From assembly GCA_934630705.1 (NCBI GenBank), contig CAKTWP010000004.1:62001-126000 (forward strand): a stretch of DNA of 64,000 nucleotides. Reading direction: 5' to 3'. Below the pieces are notes generated by a model. That model had not been told where the DNA came from. It did not search any database and was given only the letters and a program-made list of their open reading frames with translations. How positions within the stretch are numbered: the stretch's first letter is position 1; every line of letters begins with the position of its first letter. This stretch comes from an uncultured Clostridia bacterium. Its GTDB lineage: Bacteria > Bacillota > Clostridia > Christensenellales > Aristaeellaceae. Made by a program: the position numbers and the translations under genes. This document shows, piece after piece, positions 33,780 to 43,700 of the stretch.

Positions 33780-36707
33780 TTATCGCTCGATTTCTTCCAT
33801 GACGAAGCATTCCACCACGTCATTTTCTTTAATATCGTTATAGTTTTCCAGACCGATGCCGCATTCGTAGCCGGCGGCCACTTCCTTCACGTCGTCCTTA
33901 AACCGGCGCAGGGAGGAAAGCTTGCCCTCGAAAATGACCACATTGTCCCGCAGCAGGCGGACGGACGCATTGCGCTGCACCTTGCCATCCGTCACATAGG
34001 AGCCGGCGATGGTGCCCGCGCCCGTGATCTTGAACACGTTGCGCACCTGCGCATGGCCCAGCAGATTCTCCTTGAATTCGGGGGCCAGCAGACCCTTCAT
34101 GGCCTTTTCCACATCCTCGATCGCCTGATAGATGATGCGATACAGCCGGATATCTACGCCTTCCTTTTCAGCGGCGTCCCGGGCCGTATTGTCGGGCCGG
34201 ATGTTAAAGCCGATAATAATGGCGTTGAAGGCGGAGGCCAGGTTCACGTCGTCCTGGGTAATAGCGCCCACAGCGCTGTGGAGCACGCGCACCTTCACTT
34301 CGTCGGTGCTCAGCTTTTCCAGCGCCTGCTTCACCGCTTCCACGGAGCCCTGCACGTCGGCCTTGATGATGATGTTCAGATTCTGCACCTTGCCCTCGGT
34401 AATCCCGGCGAACAGATTGTCCAGAGACACCTTGGAGGACGCGGCGGCCCGGGAAGCCTTCAGCTTGTCCCGGCGCTCCTGCGCCACCTGACGGCTGAGA
34501 TGATCGTCTTCCACGGCCATCATTTCGTCACCCGCCTGAGGCACTTCCGTAAAGCCGGAAATTTCCACAGGGGTGGAGGGACCGGCAGACTGAACGCGTT
34601 CGCCCCGGTCATTCAGCATGGCGCGCACACGGCCGGAAGCCATGCCCGCCACGATATTGTCGCCAATATGGAGAGTACCGTTCTGGAGCAGCACGGTGGC
34701 CAGCGGGCCGCGGGCCTTGTCCAGCTTGGCCTCGATAATCACGCCCTTGGCCATACGGTTGGGGTTCGCCCGCAGCTGCAGCACATCGGCCTGCAGCAGA
34801 ATCATTTCCAGCAGGTCGTCCACGCCCTCGCCGGTCAGTGCGGAAACAGGCACCATGATGGTATCGCCGCCCCAGGCTTCGGGAACCAGGTCGTACTTGG
34901 TCAGATCCTGCATAATCCGCTCGGGATTCGCGCCGGGCTTATCCATCTTGTTGATGGCCACCACGATGGGCACGCCCGCAGCCTTGGCGTGGTTAATGGC
35001 TTCCACGGTTTGGGGCATCACGCCGTCGTCCGCCGCCACCACCAGCACGGCAATATCCGTCGCCTGTGCGCCGCGCATGCGCATGGCGGTAAAGGCTTCG
35101 TGGCCGGGGGTATCCAGGAAGGTGATCTGCCGGCCGTTGAGCTTGACGGTATACGCGCCGATATGCTGGGTAATGCCGCCGGCTTCGGTGGAGGTAACAT
35201 GGGCCTTGCGGATATAGTCCAGCAGACTGGTCTTGCCATGGTCCACGTGACCCATGATGGTAATAACCGGGGGCCGGGGCTGCAGATCTTCCTCGCTGTC
35301 CTCGAAATTGGTGTCAGACAGCGCGTCTTCCGCCGTCTTATCCAGCTTCTTCTCCAGCTCCACCCCGAACTCGGAGCAGACCAGAGAGGCTGTATCGAAA
35401 TCCAGCTCGGAGTTGATGTTGGCCATAATGCCCAGCATCAGCAGCTTTTTGAGAATTTCGCCGGCAGGCTTGCCGATGCGCTCGGTCAGATCCTTCACGG
35501 TGATGGTTTCGGCGGTCATATACGCCTTTTCGATCTTGATGGGTGCCATCATCTGCTGGGCGGAAGGCTGCTTCTTGGAGCGGGCCTTCTTGCCGCCGCG
35601 GACGGTTTCATCGTCAAAGCCGTTAAAGGATTCCTTCACCAGCTGCTTGCGGTTCTTGGCCACATGCTCCGGATCATGCTGGCGGATATACTGCTTCTTA
35701 TTGGGATCATAATTGCTGACCCGCTCTTTTTCCACCACAGGCGTAAGCTCCGGCCCACGACTGCGAGGCGCGCCGCCTGCAGGACGAGCACCCTGAGGAC
35801 GGGGAGCACCGCCCATCGGCGGACGACCACCCTGCCCGGCACCGGGTCCACCGGCGGGACGGCCATAGGGCTGGCCATTGGCATTGGCAGGACGGCCATA
35901 AGGCCCAGCCGGGTTGGCGGGACGGCCGTACTGCTGATTGGGGTTCGCGGGGCGGCCATAAGGCCCCGCCGGATTGGCGGGACGGCCGTACTGCTGATTG
36001 GGGTTCGCGGGGCGACCATAAGGCCCCGCCGGATTGGCGGGACGGCCATAAGGCCCTGCGGGATTGGCAGGACGGCCATAGGGCTGCTGAGGCCGTTGGC
36101 CAGGCGCAGCGGGACGCACTCCCTGCGCGGGAGCGGCCACTGGCCGCGGCTGCACGGGCGCAGCGGCAGCGGGCTTTGCATCCGCCTTGGGCGCTTCCGT
36201 TTTAGGCGCAGCGGGCTTTTCCTCAGCCTTGGGTGCCTCAGTTTTGGGCGCAGCAGGCTTTTCAGCTGCCTTGGGAGCCTCCGGCTTTTCTTCCGCCTTG
36301 GGGGCCTCGGCCTTAGGCACAGGCTGTTCCGGTTTCTTTTCTGCCACAGGCGCAGCGGCAGCGGGCTTTTCTTCCGCCTTGGGCGCTTCAGGCTTTTTCT
36401 CGGCCTTAGGCGCAGCTTTTTTTTCCTCCGCCTTTTCTTCCTTGGGCACGGCAGGGGCAGCCTGAGCGGCTTCATCCTCGTCAGGCATCGTCCAGGCCTT
36501 GGTATGCTGCTGAGCGAGCAGCTGCTGTTCTTCCTGGCGTTTCCGGGCGCGCTGTTCTTCCTCATCGCGCTGGAATTTGGCTTCCTGCTTCCGGAGAGAC
36601 TGCATCACCGCGTCCAGATTCTTCTTAATCCGGGCCGCATCCTCCAGAATGGTTCCCGCCTGCTGATTAATTTCCTTTGTGGCTTCCGCCAGTTTCACCT
36701 TGGTCAT
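33780..36707 (-). CDS. infB: Translation initiation factor IF-2
   Basis: 975 residues. IF2_N at the start (MTKVKLAEATKEIN), a long low-complexity linker (about 60-370), then a second IF2_N-like domain, the GTPase domain with GHVDHGKTSLL near residue 487 and NKMD later, and C-terminal beta-barrels binding initiator tRNA. The linker has Ala/Lys/Pro/Glu repeats and eight YGRPA(N/G) repeats. The ATG at 36707 is preferred over an in-frame GTG at 36728, which lacks a ribosome site. Confidence 0.97.
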   Translation of the reverse strand: MTKVKLAEATKEINQQAGTILEDAARIKKNLDAVMQSLRKQEAKFQRDEEEQRARKRQEEQQLLAQQHTKAWTMPDEDEAAQAAPAVPKEEKAEEKKAAPKAEKKPEAPKAEEKPAAAAPVAEKKPEQPVPKAEAPKAEEKPEAPKAAEKPAAPKTEAPKAEEKPAAPKTEAPKADAKPAAAAPVQPRPVAAPAQGVRPAAPGQRPQQPYGRPANPAGPYGRPANPAGPYGRPANPNQQYGRPANPAGPYGRPANPNQQYGRPANPAGPYGRPANANGQPYGRPAGGPGAGQGGRPPMGGAPRPQGARPAGGAPRSRGPELTPVVEKERVSNYDPNKKQYIRQHDPEHVAKNRKQLVKESFNGFDDETVRGGKKARSKKQPSAQQMMAPIKIEKAYMTAETITVKDLTERIGKPAGEILKKLLMLGIMANINSELDFDTASLVCSEFGVELEKKLDKTAEDALSDTNFEDSEEDLQPRPPVITIMGHVDHGKTSLLDYIRKAHVTSTEAGGITQHIGAYTVKLNGRQITFLDTPGHEAFTAMRMRGAQATDIAVLVVAADDGVMPQTVEAINHAKAAGVPIVVAINKMDKPGANPERIMQDLTKYDLVPEAWGGDTIMVPVSALTGEGVDDLLEMILLQADVLQLRANPNRMAKGVIIEAKLDKARGPLATVLLQNGTLHIGDNIVAGMASGRVRAMLNDRGERVQSAGPSTPVEISGFTEVPQAGDEMMAVEDDHLSRQVAQERRDKLKASRAAASSKVSLDNLFAGITEGKVQNLNIIIKADVQGSVEAVKQALEKLSTDEVKVRVLHSAVGAITQDDVNLASAFNAIIIGFNIRPDNTARDAAEKEGVDIRLYRIIYQAIEDVEKAMKGLLAPEFKENLLGHAQVRNVFKITGAGTIAGSYVTDGKVQRNASVRLLRDNVVIFEGKLSSLRRFKDDVKEVAAGYECGIGLENYNDIKENDVVECFVMEEIER
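35865..36090 (-). repeat. 30-bp tandem repeat inside infB
   Basis: Encodes seven YGRPAN units and one YGRPAG, separated by PAGP, PNQQ or similar, at about 10-residue period. Confidence 0.85.
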
Positions 36708-36760
36708 TCGACGCTTGCACCCCCGCACTTGGCATTGTTTTGCGTTTGATTAAGCCTGAT

Positions 36761-37078
36761 TTATGATTGAATCGGATCTTCCGATTGGGTCAGCAGCAAT
36801 TGCAGTTGCTGGCAGAGCTTGCCTCCCTTTACAGCTCCGGCCATCCGGCCATCCCGGCCGCAGGCCCGGGAAAGGCAATCCGCAGGAAGCATATGCATGG
36901 GCAGATGGCGATAGGCGCATGCGTCGGCAATTTTCTTTTTCGTTCCCTCCGACGCGCTTTCATCCACCAGCGCCAGGGCTGCCCGGCCCGCCTTGATTTC
37001 CTTGAGCGCCATTTCGGCACCCAGTGTGATCTGCCCGGCCCGGCAGCACAGCCCCAGCAGCCCTTCAAGCTTCTGCAT
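36761..37078 (-). CDS. ylxQ: L7Ae/L30e-family RNA-binding protein
   Basis: 105 residues. GLCCRAGQITLGAEMALKEIKAGRAALALVDESA is the L7Ae-type fold that recognises kink-turns; only part is quoted here by its ends GLCCRAGQI and ALVDESA. Overlaps ylxR by 14 nt and precedes infB, the usual Firmicutes order. Confidence 0.9.
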   Translation of the reverse strand: MQKLEGLLGLCCRAGQITLGAEMALKEIKAGRAALALVDESASEGTKKKIADACAYRHLPMHMLPADCLSRACGRDGRMAGAVKGGKLCQQLQLLLTQSEDPIQS

Positions 37079-37358
37079 GGCTCTGCTCCAGCGCTTCCAG
37101 CTCCGCTACCAGCGCTTCCTTCACTTCGTCCGTCAGGGCGCATTCAAAGGCCCGCTCCAGCTGCTTTTGCCGGATGGCCCGGCGAAGGCATTCCGCGCTG
37201 CGGCAGACATACGCGCCCCGCCCCGGCTTTTTGCCCGTGGCGTCCATGGAAACGGCACCCTCGGCAGACCGAACCACCCGGATCAGTTCCTTCTTGGGCT
37301 TCATTTCCCGGCAGCCCACGCACATCCGCATGGGCACTTTCTTTTCCTTCATGGGCAT
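37065..37358 (-). CDS. ylxR: YlxR family RNA-binding protein
   Basis: 97 residues. PMRMCVGCREMKPKKELIRVVR and GKKPGRGAYVC are the YlxR (RnpM) signature blocks; the family binds RNA and, in B. subtilis, modulates RNase P. GAGGAA lies before the first ATG. Between nusA and ylxQ as expected. Confidence 0.92.
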   Translation of the reverse strand: MPMKEKKVPMRMCVGCREMKPKKELIRVVRSAEGAVSMDATGKKPGRGAYVCRSAECLRRAIRQKQLERAFECALTDEVKEALVAELEALEQSHAEA

Positions 37359-37377
37359 GGCATTTCCTCTTTATGGA

Positions 37378-38559
37378 TTATTCGATCTCGTCGTCCCCGG
37401 CGGGCGTCTGATAATCCTCGTATTCATCCGCGTCTGCAATCACCTGGCCGTTACCTTCCTGCAGCTCAGGCATTTCCTGGCGCATCAGTTCGGCCACCTG
37501 GGTCTGAGACTTGATGTCAATCTTCCAGCCGGTCAGCTTCGCGGCCAGGCGGGCGTTCTGCCCTTCCTTGCCAATGGCCAGAGACAGCTGATTATCCGGC
37601 ACCACCACGCGGCAGATCTTCTCCTTTTCAGACACAAACACGCTGACCACATGCGCGGGATTGAGCGCGTTGGCCACAAATTCGGCAGGATCCTGAGACC
37701 ATTTGATGATGTCGATTTTTTCATTCTTGAGCTCGGAAACCACCTTGTCCACACGGCTGCCCCGGGGGCCCACGCAGGCGCCCACAGGATCAATCAGCGC
37801 ATCCATGGAGGCCACGGCCATCTTGGTGCGGCTGCCCGCCTCCCGGGCTATGGACTTGATCTGCACCACGCCCGTGGCGATTTCCGGCACTTCCATTTCA
37901 AACAGGCGCTTCACCAGGCCGGTATGAATCCGGCTGACGGCCACCTGCGGCGTGCGCCCAGCGTCCTTGCCGCTGCGATACACCTGCAGCACATAGACCT
38001 TGATATGGTCGCCGGGACGGTATTCCTCCCCAGGCATCCATTCGCTCTTTTGCAGCACGCCCTCGGTGCGGCCCAGCTCCACGTACACCGTGTCGCCTTC
38101 CACCCGCTCCACGATGCCGGTGAGGATTTCGTTTTCTTTTTCGATATATTCATCGTAGATTTTGCCCCGCTCCGCTTCCCGCAGCCGCTGAAGCATCACC
38201 TGCTTGGCCGTCTGGGCGGCCACGCGGCCAAAGTCTGCAGGGGTCACGTCGGTTTCCACGATGTCGCCCAGCTCGTAATTGGGCCGCAGCTTCCGGGCTT
38301 CCGCCAGCGAAATTTGCTGGCTTTCATCCTCCACTTCTTCCACGACCACCTTGCGGGCGAAGATCTGCACGTCGTGCTCCCGGGAGAGCACCACAGACAG
38401 ATTCATGGGCGCATTGGCGCCCCGCTTGACAAACTTGCGGTACGCGGCCTTGCAGCCTTCCTCCACCGCGCTGACGATCTGATCCACGCTGATATCCTTG
38501 GCCTTGGCCAGCGCCTCGATGGCGTCCATCATTTCTGATTTGTGTGCTGCCATTTTCAT
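37378..38559 (-). CDS. nusA: Transcription termination/antitermination protein NusA
   Basis: 393 residues. N-terminal RNA polymerase-binding domain (1-130), S1 domain (about 135-200), and KH1/KH2 with DPVGACVGPRGSRV and LSLAIGKEGQNARLAAKLTG. It modulates pausing and termination. No C-terminal acidic repeats, as usual for Firmicutes. Lies 33 bp after rimP. Confidence 0.97.
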   Translation of the reverse strand: MKMAAHKSEMMDAIEALAKAKDISVDQIVSAVEEGCKAAYRKFVKRGANAPMNLSVVLSREHDVQIFARKVVVEEVEDESQQISLAEARKLRPNYELGDIVETDVTPADFGRVAAQTAKQVMLQRLREAERGKIYDEYIEKENEILTGIVERVEGDTVYVELGRTEGVLQKSEWMPGEEYRPGDHIKVYVLQVYRSGKDAGRTPQVAVSRIHTGLVKRLFEMEVPEIATGVVQIKSIAREAGSRTKMAVASMDALIDPVGACVGPRGSRVDKVVSELKNEKIDIIKWSQDPAEFVANALNPAHVVSVFVSEKEKICRVVVPDNQLSLAIGKEGQNARLAAKLTGWKIDIKSQTQVAELMRQEMPELQEGNGQVIADADEYEDYQTPAGDDEIE

Positions 38560-38592
38560 TCAATCTTCCCTTCCAATTCACGCTTGTCGCTT

Positions 38593-39078
38593 TCACGCTT
38601 CGTCATCCGCGCCGTCCAGGGCGCTCAAATCGGGCACCAGACGCACCTGCGCCACAGCCGCCCGGGGAAACACCATTTCCGCTTCCTCCCCTACAGAGAG
38701 CACCACCTGCTTTTCATCCATGGCTTTCAGCAGGCCCTGGGCGCTCTTTTTCCCGTCCACCGGCTTATACAGCCGGGCCTCCACCAGCATCCCCAGCGAC
38801 TTTTCAATGTCGCGAGGCGTTTTGATGGGCCGGTCAATGCCCGGGGAGCAGACTTCCAGAAAATCGTAGTCAAAGGACTCCAGATCAGGCTGCACGGCAC
38901 GATGATACTTTTCGCAGTCATCCAGCGTCACACCCTGATCGGTATCAATATAAATGCGCAGATAGCGGCCATTGGGCTCTTTTTCAATCGCCGCATCGCA
39001 CAACTCGTAGCCCAGCTTATCCGCATGGCGCTGGCAAATGGCCCAGATTTTCTGCAGGTTCACATTTTTCGGGGGCAT
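38593..39078 (-). CDS. rimP: Ribosome maturation factor RimP
   Basis: 161 residues. GYELCDAAIEKEPNGRYLRI and EVCSPGIDRPIKTPRDIEK are RimP signatures. It assists 30S assembly. First gene of the nusA-infB operon, behind a leader of about 245 nt; AAGGAGA lies before the ATG. Confidence 0.94.
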   Translation of the reverse strand: MPPKNVNLQKIWAICQRHADKLGYELCDAAIEKEPNGRYLRIYIDTDQGVTLDDCEKYHRAVQPDLESFDYDFLEVCSPGIDRPIKTPRDIEKSLGMLVEARLYKPVDGKKSAQGLLKAMDEKQVVLSVGEEAEMVFPRAAVAQVRLVPDLSALDGADDEA

Positions 39079-39329
39079 GGATTGCGTCTCCTTATCTCAA
39101 AGAAAAATACAGAAAGAGTGGGATAACGCTGCACGATTGGCAAAAGGCAGGGGACGGGAAACACACGCTTCCGATCCAGGCTTTCGCTCCATGCAGCTCC
39201 CACTCTTCGTTAAACCCTTCTTTCTGAAAAAGCAGTTGATCATGCTTTCGCGCGCAGACCTGGCCGTCCGATTTCGCCGCGCCGCGATCCATCCATTTCA
39301 AACGGAATCCACAAGCAGATTCCAAAGCT
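39079..39329 (-). ncRNA. Structured 5' leader of the rimP-nusA-infB operon
   Basis: About 245 nt between the promoter and rimP, without a convincing ORF. A 10-bp helix joins AAGAGTGGGA (minus strand; 39196-39205 on the plus strand) to TCCCACTCTT (39114-39123 on the plus strand), closing a 70-nt domain just before the ribosome site. A cis-regulatory RNA is possible; I recognise no known family. Confidence 0.4.
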
Positions 39330-39358
39330 AGTATATCATAATCCTGCCACAATTACAA
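39330..39358 (-). promoter_or_regulatory. Promoter of the rimP operon
   Basis: On the minus strand TTGTAA (39353-39358), 17-bp spacer, TATACT (39330-39335). Confidence 0.75.
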
Positions 39359-39400
39359 GGGCTTTCCGGGAAAATTGCAAAGTTTCCGGGCAAAAACGCC

Positions 39401-40303
39401 TTATGCGTCAAACACTCCCAGGATCACGATGCCCGCCACCGTCACGGCGATGGCCAGATAGTGCTTCCAGGAGAGCTTTTCCTTCAGGAACAGCCGGCTC
39501 CACAGCACGGAAACCGCGCAATAGGACGCGATCATGGGCGCGGCCACGGCGGCGTGATCCGACCCCATGGCAAATACATAGGCAAACTGGCCCGCCGTTT
39601 CAAACACGCCGCCGATAAGCTTGGGGCCCTCCCGGCGCAGCGTGAGCTTATCCTTTTTAATCAGCACCACGTAAACGAAAGCGCACACGGCCATGAACAG
39701 GAACGTGAGCTCATAGGCCACATTGGCGGAATTTTCATCCAGATGGCCATCCAGCACGATAATATCCGCAAAGCCGCCTGCAGCGTCGATCAGGCAGTAC
39801 ATCACCGGCAGCAAAATGGCGATCAGCGATTTGGTGTATTTCACGCTGCTCTTTTCCTGCCGCGCCATCCGGGCCACGTCGTCCTCCGTGTATTCCACGA
39901 TGCCCAGCGCAATCACGCCGACGCACACCAGCGCCACCGCCACCGCCTGCAGCCCTTCAATCTTTTCCCCCAGCACCACCACGCACAAAAGCGCCACCAG
40001 CGCGCCGGAGGAATTGCAGATGGGAGAGGAAACGGACAATTCAATATACCGCAGCCCCACATAGCCCAGCACCATGCTGCTGATATACAGCAGTGAAACC
40101 GGCAGATAGGTCACGATCACATCCCAGCTGATAGCCACGCCATTTACGAAGATTTCAAACGCCGCATGCAACCCCATCACCAGGCCCACCGCCATCACCA
40201 TTTTCCAATGGCTGTATTTGTCGTCAGGCCGGGAGCCTACCTTGCTGAAAAAATCTGATCCGCTCCAGCAGAGCAGCGCCGCCAGAGCAAGCCAAAACCA
40301 CAT
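39401..40303 (-). CDS. EamA/DMT-superfamily membrane transporter
   Basis: 300 residues with about ten membrane helices in two repeated halves. SSPICNSSGALVALLCVVVLGEKI in the first half and SYCAVSVLWSRLFLKEKLSW near the end are the EamA hallmarks (the conserved E-K pair after a helix). Exporters of amino acids or metabolites belong here; substrate unknown. A charged cytoplasmic insert (about 140-165) separates the halves. Confidence 0.85.
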   Translation of the reverse strand: MWFWLALAALLCWSGSDFFSKVGSRPDDKYSHWKMVMAVGLVMGLHAAFEIFVNGVAISWDVIVTYLPVSLLYISSMVLGYVGLRYIELSVSSPICNSSGALVALLCVVVLGEKIEGLQAVAVALVCVGVIALGIVEYTEDDVARMARQEKSSVKYTKSLIAILLPVMYCLIDAAGGFADIIVLDGHLDENSANVAYELTFLFMAVCAFVYVVLIKKDKLTLRREGPKLIGGVFETAGQFAYVFAMGSDHAAVAAPMIASYCAVSVLWSRLFLKEKLSWKHYLAIAVTVAGIVILGVFDA

Positions 40304-40341
40304 GTGTCTTCCCCCTCTTTCGTAAAAATCGAACGCTGGAA

Positions 40342-40370
40342 ATTATAGCATAATCTCACGACTTTTGCAA
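40342..40370 (-). promoter_or_regulatory. Promoter of the EamA gene
   Basis: On the minus strand TTGCAA (40365-40370), 17-bp spacer, TATAAT (40342-40347). Confidence 0.75.
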
Positions 40371-40441
40371 CAGTGTTTCCGAATATCTGGAACATTTTCC
40401 CGCTTCTCCCGTTCGACGGCATGTTTTTATGCGTTTGGGCC

Positions 40442-40470
40442 TTTACAAAAGGCGGCGGGTCTATTATAAT
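40442..40470 (+). promoter_or_regulatory. Promoter of the ileS T-box transcript
   Basis: TTTACA (40442-40447), 17-bp spacer, TATAAT (40465-40470); transcription should begin near 40477. Confidence 0.8.
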
Positions 40471-40476
40471 GATGGG

Positions 40477-40699
40477 CATACGGGCAATGACGAAGACGGG
40501 CCCGCTTCCCGCTTTCAAGAGATCCGGCCGCAATGGTGGAAGGCCGGAAAGCGGCGCGGCGCCGGATCACTTCCGAGCCTCCGGCCGAAGGGCCGGCGCT
40601 TCATCCGCGATAAGGGATGGGAAGATGGGCCGCGCCGTGCGCCGGCCAATTTGGGTGGTACCGCGGATCAAAGTCCGTCCCAATCGGGGCGGGCTTTTT
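40477..40699 (+). ncRNA. T-box riboswitch (isoleucine) controlling ileS
   Basis: The T-box core TGGGTGGTACCGCGG is at 40652-40666. It is followed by a terminator: AGTCCGTCCC (40672-40681), loop AATC, GGGGCGGGCT (40686-40695), T run; all ten pairs form, three as G-U. Stem I has a distal loop (CCGGCC, then GGTGGAA, then GGCCGG) near 40528-40553. The likely specifier is ATC at 40566-40568. Uncharged tRNA(Ile) would favour read-through into ileS. Confidence 0.92.
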
Positions 40700-40731
40700 C
40701 TATGCACAGCAAAGGAGGAAAACGCATCGCC

Positions 40732-43700
40732 ATGTACAAAAAAGTGTCAACGGACATGAACTTTGCCGCCCGGGAGCTTGAGGTGCTCAAGTTCTGGAAG
40801 GAAAACGGCATCGTGGAAAAGAGCTTTCATCTCCGGGACGACGCCAAGGATACCTTCACCTTTTACGACGGCCCGCCCACCGCGAACGGCCGGCCCCATA
40901 TCGGCCATGTGGAAACCCGCGCCATCAAGGATCTGATCCCCCGGTATCAGACCATGAAGGGCAAATCCGTGCTGCGCAAGGCCGGCTGGGATACCCATGG
41001 CCTGCCGGTGGAGCTGGAAGTGGAAAAGAAGCTGGGCCTGGATGGCAAGCCCCAGATCGAGCAGTACGGCATCGAGCCCTTCATCAAGGAATGCAAGGAA
41101 TCGGTGTGGAAATATCTGCACGAATGGGAAGAAATGAGCGATCGGGTCGGCTACTGGGTGGATATGAAGCACCCTTATGTGACCTATCATGACGATTATA
41201 TCGAATCCGAATGGTGGAGCCTGAAAACCATCTGGGAAAAGGGCCTCATTTATAAGGGCCACAAGATCGTGCCTTACTGCCCCCGCTGCGGCACTGCGCT
41301 GAGCAGCCATGAAGTGGCGCAGGGCTACAAGAACGTGAAGGAGTATTCCGCCTTTGCCAAGTTCAAGGTAAAGAACGCCCCGGAAACTACCTATATTCTG
41401 GCCTGGACCACCACCCCCTGGACCCTGCCCAGCAACGTGGCCCTGTGCGTCAATGCCAATGAAGAATACTGCGAATTCCTCTGGCAGGGCACGCATAACA
41501 TCATGGCCAAGGCGCTTGTTTCCACCGTGTTCAGCAAGGAAGACGTGGCCGAAATGGAACTGCTGCGTTCCTTCCCCGGCGCGGAGCTGGAAGGTACGGA
41601 ATACGAGCCCCTGTTTCCCATGGCCAATCCGCCCAAGGAAAAGGCCTGGTATGTGGTCTGCGATGATTATGTCACCCTGACTGACGGCACCGGCGTTGTG
41701 CATATCGCGCCCGCCTTTGGTGAGGACGACGCACGGGTTGGCCGGAAGTATAATCTGCCCTTTGTGCAGCTGGTGGACACCCAGGGCAAGTTCGTGGAGG
41801 GCACCAAATGGGCCGGCACGTTCGTGAAGCAGACGGATGAGCCCATTATGGCGGAGCTGAAGGAGCGGGGCCTGTTGCTCAAAAAGCAGCTCTATGAGCA
41901 TGATTATCCCTTCTGCTGGCGCTGCGATACCCCCCTGCTCTATTACGCCCGACCCACCTGGTTTATCAAGATGACCGCCGTGCGGGATCAGCTGGTGGCC
42001 AATAACCGCTCCGTCAACTGGTATCCGGACAACATCAAGGAAGGCCGTATGGGCAACTTCCTGGAAAACGTGGTGGATTGGGGCCTGAGCCGCGAGCGCT
42101 ATTGGGGCACGCCCCTGCCCATCTGGCAGTGCGAGGAGGGTCACACCCATGTGATCGGCAGCCGTAAGGAGCTGCTGGATATGGCCATTGGCGAAGTGAA
42201 CCTGCCCGAGCTCCATCGGCCCTATATCGACAAGGTGGAGATCCGCTGCCCCCATTGCGGCAAGCCCATGCACCGAGTCAAGGAAGTCATCGACTGCTGG
42301 TATGATTCCGGCTCCATGCCCTTTGCCCAGTGGCATTATCCCTTTGAAAACAAGGAAATCTTTGAAAAGCGCTTCCCGGCCAACTTTATCTCCGAGGCCA
42401 TCGACCAGACCCGCGGCTGGTTCTATACCCTGCTGGCCATTTCCACCCTGCTCTTTGACCGCTCTCCCTTTGAAAACTGCCTGGTGATGGGCCATGTGCA
42501 GGACAAGGAAGGCCGCAAGATGAGCAAGCATCTGGGCAACGTGGTCAATCCCAAGGAAGTGCTGGAAAAGCAGGGTGCTGACGCCATCCGCTGGTTTTTC
42601 TATTCTTCTTCCGCGCCCTGGCTGCCCTGCCGCTTCCATGAAGAAGCGCTTAACGAGGGCCAGCGCAAGTTCATGGGTACCCTGTGGAACACCTATTACT
42701 TCTACGTGCTCTATGCGGATATCGATCAGTTCGATCCCACCAGGCACGATCTGAAATCCTGCCAGCTGTCGCTGATGGATAAATGGATTCTCAGCCGGCT
42801 GAACACCCTGATCGCGGGCGTGGACGCGGATCTGGCCGCCTATCGCATCCCTGAATCCGCCCGGAAGCTGACGGACTTTGTGGATGAGCTGTCCAACTGG
42901 TATGTGCGCCTGGGCCGCGACCGGTTCTGGGGCAAGGGCATGGCCGGCGATAAGGAAGCCGCGTTCATGACGCTTTACACCGTGCTGTCCACCCTCTGCC
43001 GTTTGATTGCGCCCTATGTGCCCTTCATGGCGGAAAGCATGTATCAGAATATCGTGCGCACGGTGGATGCTTCCGCGCCCGAATCCGTGCATCTGTGCGA
43101 TTTCCCGGTGTACGATGAAAACATGATCGACGCGGATGTGGAGCGCCAGATGGGTGCGGTGGAAACCGTGGTGCAGCTGGGCCGTACCTGCCGCAACCTG
43201 AGCAATATCAAGGTGCGCCAGCCGCTGGCCATGCTCTATGTTCACGGCGCGGACTTTGGCGAAGCGTATAAGTCGCTGGTGGAGGATGAGCTGAACGTGA
43301 AGAACGTCTCCTTCATCGAAGACGCCAGCCAGTTCGTCAGCTATGATCTCAAGCCCAATTTCTTCACCCTCAAGGCCCGCTACGGCAAGTTCCTGGGCAA
43401 ACTCCGGGGTGAGCTGCAGAAGCTGGACGGCGCGGCCGTGGTGGCCGCCTTTGACCGGGGCGAAACCTACACCCTCACCCTGGACGGCACGGACATCGTG
43501 CTGAACAAGGAGGACGTGCTGGTAGAGGCCGTAAAGAAGGAAGGCTTCACCACCCAGGTGGACGGCAAGCTCACCGTGGTGTTGGATACCACCCTCACCC
43601 CTGCCCTGATTCAGGAGGGCTATGCCCGCGAGGTGATCAGCAAGCTGCAATCCATGCGCAAGGACGCCGGCTTTGACGTGACCGACCGGATCGCCGTTAC

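Noticed and set aside
33711..36749. 1012-codon open frame on the plus strand
   Set aside because: It is antisense to infB, lacks a ribosome site and family resemblance, and follows from GC-biased codons on the true strand.
40429..40731. N-terminal extension of IleRS
   Set aside because: The frame is open, but it runs through the promoter, T-box and terminator; the family start is at 40732 behind AAAGGAGG.
40747..43650. 967-codon open frame on the minus strand
   Set aside because: Antisense shadow of ileS, whose motifs are intact.
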